The notes under the pieces: generated by a model
What the model saw: the letters and a program-made list of their open reading frames with translations, nothing else
Told to the model about the DNA's origin: nothing
The model's database searches: none
Assembly: GCA_963813315.1 (NCBI GenBank)
Contig: CAWEYO010000023.1
Coordinates: 62,001 to 126,000 of the forward strand
Length of the DNA: 64,000 nt
Source: CAWEYO01 sp963813315
GTDB lineage: Bacteria; Pseudomonadota; Alphaproteobacteria; Rhizobiales; Rhizobiaceae
Reading direction: 5' to 3'
Translations under genes and position numbers: made by a program
Shown here: one piece after another, positions 59,390-64,000 of the stretch
How the letters are laid out: each line of letters starts with the position of its first letter
How positions within the stretch are numbered: the first letter of the stretch is position 1

Positions 59390-60271
59390 TCAGTTCAGGA
59401 GCCCGGCGTGCTTGAGCGCCGCGTCGATCTTCCCGGCCGTCTCTTCCTCGACCGCCACCAATGGGGAGCGCAGAACATTCTCCAGCCTGCCGAGTTGAGA
59501 AAGGGCATATTTCGCACCGGCCGGATTGGGTTCGAGGAACAGGGCCTTGTGAAGCGGCATCAGGCGATCCTGCAGGTCGATCGCCTTCTGCTTGTCGCCG
59601 TCCAGGCTCGCCTGCTGGAATTCGGCACAAAGGCGCGGCGCGACATTGGACGTCACCGAAATGCAGCCGGCGCCTCCATGGGCGTTGAAGCCCAGCGCAG
59701 TGGCGTCTTCTCCCGAAAGCTGAATGAACTCCTTGCCGCAGGCCAGCCGCTGCTCAGTCACTCGCTCGACTTTCCCGGTCGCGTCCTTGACGCCAACGAT
59801 GTTTCTGAAATCGTGCGCGAGGCGGCCCATCGTTTCCGGCAGCAGGTCGATGATCGAGCGCGGAGGGATGTTGTAGATGATGAGGGGCAGCTTCGTTGCC
59901 TTGGCGACAGCCGCAAAGTGCGCGTACAGCCCGCGCTGGTTCGGCTTGTTGTAGTAAGGCGTCACCACAAGAACAGCATCCGCGCCCACTTGTTCGGCAT
60001 GCCGCGCAAGGCTGACAGCCTCTTCGGTATTGTTGGAACCGGCGCCCGCAACAACCGGCACCCGGCCGTTCGCCACCTCGACGCAGGCCTTGACGACCTG
60101 GCGGTGCTCCTCATGCGAGAGCGTCGGCGATTCGCCTGTCGTGCCGACCGGAACGAGACCATTCGTTCCTTCTCCGATCTGCCAATCGACAAATGCGCGA
60201 AAGGCTTTCTCGTCGAGACTCCCATCCTTGGCGAACGGGGTCACGAGCGCGGTGATGGAGCCTCTCAGCAT
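59390..60271 (-). CDS. dapA: 4-hydroxy-tetrahydrodipicolinate synthase
   Basis: A 293-residue class I aldolase-type enzyme of lysine/diaminopimelate synthesis. The active-site features are VPVGTTGESPTLSHEEH (Thr pair), the tyrosine in YYNKPNQRGLYAHF, IIYNIPPRS and the Schiff-base lysine in GVKDATGK (about 162). MLRGSITALVTPFAKDG at 60271 is the start. It heads the dapA-smpB pair, divergent from the transglycosylase. Confidence 0.96.
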   Translation of the reverse strand: MLRGSITALVTPFAKDGSLDEKAFRAFVDWQIGEGTNGLVPVGTTGESPTLSHEEHRQVVKACVEVANGRVPVVAGAGSNNTEEAVSLARHAEQVGADAVLVVTPYYNKPNQRGLYAHFAAVAKATKLPLIIYNIPPRSIIDLLPETMGRLAHDFRNIVGVKDATGKVERVTEQRLACGKEFIQLSGEDATALGFNAHGGAGCISVTSNVAPRLCAEFQQASLDGDKQKAIDLQDRLMPLHKALFLEPNPAGAKYALSQLGRLENVLRSPLVAVEEETAGKIDAALKHAGLLN

Positions 60272-60512
60272 GTCGTCCAAACTCCTCGGAACGGTTGGGA
60301 TTGAAGTCTTGCGATTTCGAATGTCTCGAAAGCAAGGCGGCGCACCATAGTCCCGACATATCTGTGCGGCAATAGGAGTCATAGAGAGGGATTTTCATGG
60401 ATTCCATGCAGCGGCGATAACCAATCGTTTACGCGCTCTTCACCGTGCGCGGATACGGTTCAAGACACCGCTCGGTTCGTATGGTGAGCGGAACAGGGGG
60501 ATCAAGGAAGTC

Positions 60513-62597
60513 ATGCCACCCAGACGGCCGACCTGTCTTGCGCTCGTGGGCGCCGTTCTCTCGTTGGTGCCCGCCGTGGCGCTGGCGCAATCCGGCCAGT
60601 TGTCGTACGCGCCGGTGCCGAAGCCGCGGCCGGCGGCAGCGATCGGCGGCGAACTGGACGCTGGAACGACGGCATCGCTGCCGGCTGGCCCGGATGCTCT
60701 CATCGACCACCATACAGGCGGCTCCATCGCAAGACTGAAGAGTGGCCTCGACGCGCTTTCCGAGGGGGATCCTGCCCCCGCGCGCGCCGTACGCGACAGC
60801 CTGCCCGAGAATGCCCTCGACCGGCACATACTTTCGTGGGCCATCGCGCTGCGGGGCGGCGCCGGTGTTCAAAGCGGCGAGATCGCGGCAGCCGCTCGCG
60901 CGCTGCCCGGCTGGCCGGGGATGGACACGCTGCGCCGCAATAGCGAAAGAGCGATGTTGCGCGAGGGCCCGCCGCCGCAAGCAGTGGTGCACGCGTTCGG
61001 CGCAACGAAGCCGCAGACAACCGAAGGCACGATCGTCCTGGCGCGCTCCCTCGTCGCACTTGGCAACGCTTCCGGCGCGCGCATGGTGCTTTCGCCTTTC
61101 TGGCGCACGGAAGAACTCGGCGCTGCGGAGGAAGCGGCGATCATTGGCGAATTCGGCAAGCTGATCCCGGCCACCGATCACCGGTACCGGATGGAGCGAA
61201 TGCTCTATGCCGAGCGCCTGGGCTCTGCCCGGCGCGTAGCGGGGCTCGCAGGGGCGACCTCGCTTGCCGATGCATGGGCCGCCGTCGTCAAGGGCGACAA
61301 GAAAGCGCAAAAGCTGCTGGACGCGGTGCCGGCCGCACAACGCAGCGCCGGTTATCTGTTCGCTCAGGCAAAAATTCTGCGACGGAGCGAGAAATTCTCG
61401 AAGGCAGCCGCCCTTATGCTGAAGGCGCCGAAAGACATGGCCTCGCTCGTCGACCCGGACGCGTGGTGGCTCGAACGCAGGGCGTTGTCGCGCGAGCTTC
61501 TGGATGCGGGTGACGTGAAAACCGCCTACCGCATTGCGGCCCAGCATTCCGCGGAGGCGCCTCTGGAGGCGGCCGATGCCGAATTCCATGCCGGATGGTA
61601 CGCGTTTCGGGGCTTGAACGATCCGCGAACCGCCGCCAGGCATTTTGCGCGGATTGCCGAAATCGCGAACAGCCCGCTTTCGCTTTCGCGCGCCTACTAT
61701 TGGCTTGGCAGGACGGCGGAAGCCGGCGGGCCTGGCAACGCCGGAGTCCTCTATGCGCGCGCGGCGTCCTACGGCACGACCTTCTATGGTCAGCTTGCAG
61801 CGGCAAAGATCGGGCGTGCCGCGCTGCCTGTTGCTTATCCCGTGCCTTCCGATGCCGACCGGCTGGCTTTTGCAAGGCGTGAAACCGTCCAGGCGATCCG
61901 CAGGCTTGAGCAGGCCGGCGATGAATTGCGGGCCGGTATGTTCTACCGAGGGCTTGCCGCGCAGTTGACCAGTCCCGGAGAATTGGCGCTGCTCGCCACC
62001 ATGGCCGAGAAGCGCGGCGATCACTTCCTTGCCCTTCGGATCGGCAAGATAGCTGCAGGCCACGGCATCGAGATCGGCGCGCTCGCGCACCCGCTCGGCG
62101 CCATTCCCAATTCCGCCAGGATTTCGCGTAGCGGGACTGCGCTCGCCTATGCCATCGCGCGGCAGGAGAGCGAATTCAATGTCGCCGCGGTCTCCGGCGC
62201 GGGCGCACGGGGGCTGCTGCAATTGCTTCCCGGCACAGCCAAGGAGGTAGCCCGGAAATCCGGCCTTCCCTATTCGAAATCGCGGCTGACGTCGGATGCC
62301 GGATACAATGCCACGCTTGGCGCTGCGTTCCTCGGCGAACAGCTCGGCCGCTTCAACGGCTCCTATGTGCTGACCTTTGCCGGATACAACGCCGGCCCGC
62401 GACGGGCCCAGGAATGGATCAATCGCTACGGCGATCCGCGCGGCAAGGACATCGACACGGTCGTCGACTGGATCGAGCGCATCCCCTTCTCCGAAACCCG
62501 GAGCTATGTGCAGCGGGTGATGGAGAACTACCAGGTCTACAAGACCCGGCTCTCAGGCCGGTTCGACATTGCCGCCGATCTGGTCTGCGGACGCTAG
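60513..62597 (+). CDS. Soluble lytic murein transglycosylase (SLT)
   Basis: A 694-residue periplasmic enzyme. Signal peptide (ALVGAVLSLVPAVALAQ), a long superhelical U/L domain region (about 60-530), then the SLT domain with the catalytic Glu in YAIARQESEFNVAAVSGAGA (about 550), GLLQLLPGTAKEVARK and FAGYNAGPRRAQEWI. It cleaves peptidoglycan glycan strands with 1,6-anhydro product formation during growth and division. Slt next to dapA-smpB is a common rhizobial neighbourhood. Confidence 0.93.
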   Translation: MPPRRPTCLALVGAVLSLVPAVALAQSGQLSYAPVPKPRPAAAIGGELDAGTTASLPAGPDALIDHHTGGSIARLKSGLDALSEGDPAPARAVRDSLPENALDRHILSWAIALRGGAGVQSGEIAAAARALPGWPGMDTLRRNSERAMLREGPPPQAVVHAFGATKPQTTEGTIVLARSLVALGNASGARMVLSPFWRTEELGAAEEAAIIGEFGKLIPATDHRYRMERMLYAERLGSARRVAGLAGATSLADAWAAVVKGDKKAQKLLDAVPAAQRSAGYLFAQAKILRRSEKFSKAAALMLKAPKDMASLVDPDAWWLERRALSRELLDAGDVKTAYRIAAQHSAEAPLEAADAEFHAGWYAFRGLNDPRTAARHFARIAEIANSPLSLSRAYYWLGRTAEAGGPGNAGVLYARAASYGTTFYGQLAAAKIGRAALPVAYPVPSDADRLAFARRETVQAIRRLEQAGDELRAGMFYRGLAAQLTSPGELALLATMAEKRGDHFLALRIGKIAAGHGIEIGALAHPLGAIPNSARISRSGTALAYAIARQESEFNVAAVSGAGARGLLQLLPGTAKEVARKSGLPYSKSRLTSDAGYNATLGAAFLGEQLGRFNGSYVLTFAGYNAGPRRAQEWINRYGDPRGKDIDTVVDWIERIPFSETRSYVQRVMENYQVYKTRLSGRFDIAADLVCGR

Positions 62598-62648
62598 AAC
62601 ACGACAACATCTTCCGGCGTCGTCACCGCGCTGTTTGCAGGAGCTTTC

Positions 62649-63539
62649 ATGGACATTTCGACCGGCTTTTCGGACGTTTTCTATTCGGCGCCGGACGGGC
62701 TGAAGCTGCACGCACGAATCTATGGCGACAACGCCGGCAGCGGACTGCCGGTCGTCTGCCTTCCCGGCCTTACACGAAATGCGCGGGATTTCCATGAACT
62801 TGCGATGCTGCTCTCGCAGGACAGGCAAAGGCCGAGAAAGGTCATCGCGTTCGACTACCGGGGACGCGGGCAATCGGCCTATGACCCGAACTGGAAGAAC
62901 TACGACCCGGTTGTCGAGACCGGCGACGTGGTCGCCGGCCTGACCGCGCTTGGCGTCGAACATGGCGCTTTCATCGGTACTTCGCGCGGCGGGCTTATCA
63001 TCCACATATTGGCCGCCATGCGGCCGGCCGCTTTGAAGGCGGTCGTGCTGAACGATATTGGACCCGTGCTGGAGAGCGCGGGGCTTGCCCATATCCGCGC
63101 CTATCTCGAACGCGCTCCCCGCCCGAAGAGCTTCGAGGACGCGCTGGCGATCCAGCGCGCGCAACACGGGCAGAATTTCACCGCGCTGAGCGACAGGGAT
63201 TGGGAGCGGTTCGTCCGGGCGATCTATCGCGAGGAGAACGGCATCCCTGTTGCCGACTTCGATCCGGCCTTGCTGAACGTTGTGAAGGAGTGGAACCAAG
63301 AGCCTCCACCGGCATTATGGCCTCAATTCGAAGGACTCTCGGCAGTCCCCATGCTCGCGATACGTGGCGCGAATTCGGGCTTGCTCTCCGCCGCAACGCT
63401 TGCCGAGATGGCTCGCCGGCATCCCCGCTGCCAGACTGTCACCGTGGAGGGCCAGGGCCACGCGCCGCTGCTCGAAACGGGCGACCTGCCCGCAATCATC
63501 GCCGCATTCCTAAACCAGGCGGAAACCCAGTCCGCGTAG
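62649..63539 (+). CDS. Alpha/beta hydrolase
   Basis: A 296-residue hydrolase fold protein. The oxyanion region VCLPGLTRNARDFHELA, FDYRGRGQSAYDPNW, the nucleophile elbow GTSRGGL (Ser about 115) and the catalytic histidine in GQGHAPLLET are all present; the acid is probably Asp/Glu after strand 6. Relatives act on small esters or amides. GGAG in TGCAGGAGCTTTC supports the ATG at 62649. The gene is 51 bases downstream of the transglycosylase. Confidence 0.9.
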   Translation: MDISTGFSDVFYSAPDGLKLHARIYGDNAGSGLPVVCLPGLTRNARDFHELAMLLSQDRQRPRKVIAFDYRGRGQSAYDPNWKNYDPVVETGDVVAGLTALGVEHGAFIGTSRGGLIIHILAAMRPAALKAVVLNDIGPVLESAGLAHIRAYLERAPRPKSFEDALAIQRAQHGQNFTALSDRDWERFVRAIYREENGIPVADFDPALLNVVKEWNQEPPPALWPQFEGLSAVPMLAIRGANSGLLSAATLAEMARRHPRCQTVTVEGQGHAPLLETGDLPAIIAAFLNQAETQSA

Positions 63540-63564
63540 ATGGCAGGCAAAGTGTTTCTTGAAG

Positions 63565-64000
63565 TTAGAACTTCATAGGCACCATAAGGTACTTTCGCTT
63601 TCTGTTTGAGTAGAGTCTTATGTGTATAGAACTCTCTTGCAGAGAATCCATACTTGCAACCTTTTTGATTTTCGAAAAGCTCTTTACGTTGTGAACTGTA
63701 GCCCGATACTTAAATCGACTTATTTCTTGCAGAGAGCAAGCCATTCTAGCATTTGATAGAAAATTATTTCTGTGCAGCAGATTGAGCGCGTCTGGAGAGA
63801 ACAGTCCTATTAGCTTTCCGATGGAATCTATCTTTTCGTTAAGATGAATGACCGCGTCTTTTTCATCTAGAACACGGAATTTCTTCCAAATCGGCTCGTG
63901 ATGGGAGAGTCGGTTGCGAAATTGCCTGACAGCTTTGATGTTGTTTCGAACTGCGTCTAATGTAGTTCCCGCCTTTGTCGTGGGCCATGTGCCTTTGAGC
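63565..64000 (-). CDS. Abi-like (abortive infection, HEPN-type) protein, C-terminal part, cut by window end
   Basis: On the minus strand the frame is open from 63999 down to the TAA at 63565-63567, 144 residues, with no start inside the window. It reads TLDAVRNNIKAVRQFRNRLS followed by HHEPIWKKFRVLD, with the HEPN-type motif RNRxxHHE that is typical of Abi_2-like proteins, then AVIHLNEKIDSIGKLIGLFS and PDALNLL. The region is AT-rich against a GC-rich chromosome, and codon use differs (many AAA, ATA, TCT), a sign of horizontal gain. HEPN proteins of this kind act as RNases in phage defence. The family assignment is by eye. Confidence 0.6.
   Translation of the reverse strand, partial: LKGTWPTTKAGTTLDAVRNNIKAVRQFRNRLSHHEPIWKKFRVLDEKDAVIHLNEKIDSIGKLIGLFSPDALNLLHRNNFLSNARMACSLQEISRFKYRATVHNVKSFSKIKKVASMDSLQESSIHIRLYSNRKRKYLMVPMKF

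Noticed and set aside
60429..62222. 597-codon open frame on the minus strand
   Set aside because: It is antisense to the lytic transglycosylase; the Arg/Gly/Ala-rich translation is the usual shadow of a GC-rich gene.
1..64000. tRNA or rRNA genes
   Set aside because: I found no GGTTCGAATCC-type T-loop context with a matching acceptor stem by eye; a covariance search could still reveal one.

Overview
The window reads as a chromosome segment of an alphaproteobacterium of the order Hyphomicrobiales (Rhizobiales), most likely a Mesorhizobium-like member of the Phyllobacteriaceae. Evidence for this is the high-GC codon use, the block rpoZ-rsh-pyrE-acpS-lepB-rnc-era, the order aroQ-accB-accC-aat, a malic enzyme fused to a phosphotransacetylase-like domain, an NDUFA12-type complex I subunit, DUF2155/DUF2865/TIGR02301 proteins, and intergenic spacers full of short palindromic repeats as in many rhizobial genomes. 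The genus is inferred from gene content and style, not from a database match.

Layout. 1-8 kb: 3' end of rne, a PLP aminotransferase, a secreted M48/TPR protease, a frameshifted DsbA-type gene, aroQ, accB-accC and aat. 8-13 kb: DUF2155, NDUFA12, gatB, a CBS-pair protein and a rhomboid protease, mostly on the minus strand. 13-17 kb: an MCE/Mla-type lipid transport operon (permease, ATPase, MCE protein, lipoprotein). 17-24 kb: enolase-superfamily epimerase, MFS carrier, LpxH-type phosphoesterase, an SDR protein with an altered catalytic motif, malic enzyme. 24-31 kb: DUF2865, gltX, rpsD, DUF3008, trmJ-murI, a TfoX-N protein, icd. 31-36 kb: hspQ, then arsR-Atm1-type ABC exporter in a likely operon, and a long secreted LysM protein. 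36-44 kb: LOG-family protein, rarD, cimA, a DUF559-VOC-GFA-pip series (pip frameshifted), cysS. 44-50 kb: small unknown genes, NUDIX, TIGR02301, pyrC, ygfZ, an HD hydrolase. 50-60 kb: MAPEG, the rpoZ-to-era block (minus strand), NYN protein, uracil-DNA glycosylase, smpB, dapA. 60-63.5 kb: lytic transglycosylase and an alpha/beta hydrolase. The last ~440 bases are clearly AT-rich and hold the C-terminal part of a minus-strand gene that looks like an Abi/HEPN-type abortive infection protein, cut by the window end.

Most genes are housekeeping: fatty acid synthesis (accBC, acpS), aminoacyl-tRNA supply (gltX, cysS, gatB), translation quality control (smpB, aat, era, rnc), envelope upkeep (Mla-type transport, slt, murI, dapA, LpxH-type enzyme), stringent response (rsh, rpoZ), and carbon/amino acid metabolism (icd, malic enzyme, cimA).

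The less ordinary material lies in the spacers and at the edges: the Abi-like fragment, a 25-base palindrome spanning the predicted -10 element and start codon of arsR, a heptamer-built inverted repeat that supplies the stop codons of two convergent genes, two single-base frameshifts, a LysE exporter remnant, and at least seven families of dispersed hairpin repeats. I saw no CRISPR array, no complete insertion sequence, and no tRNA or rRNA gene.
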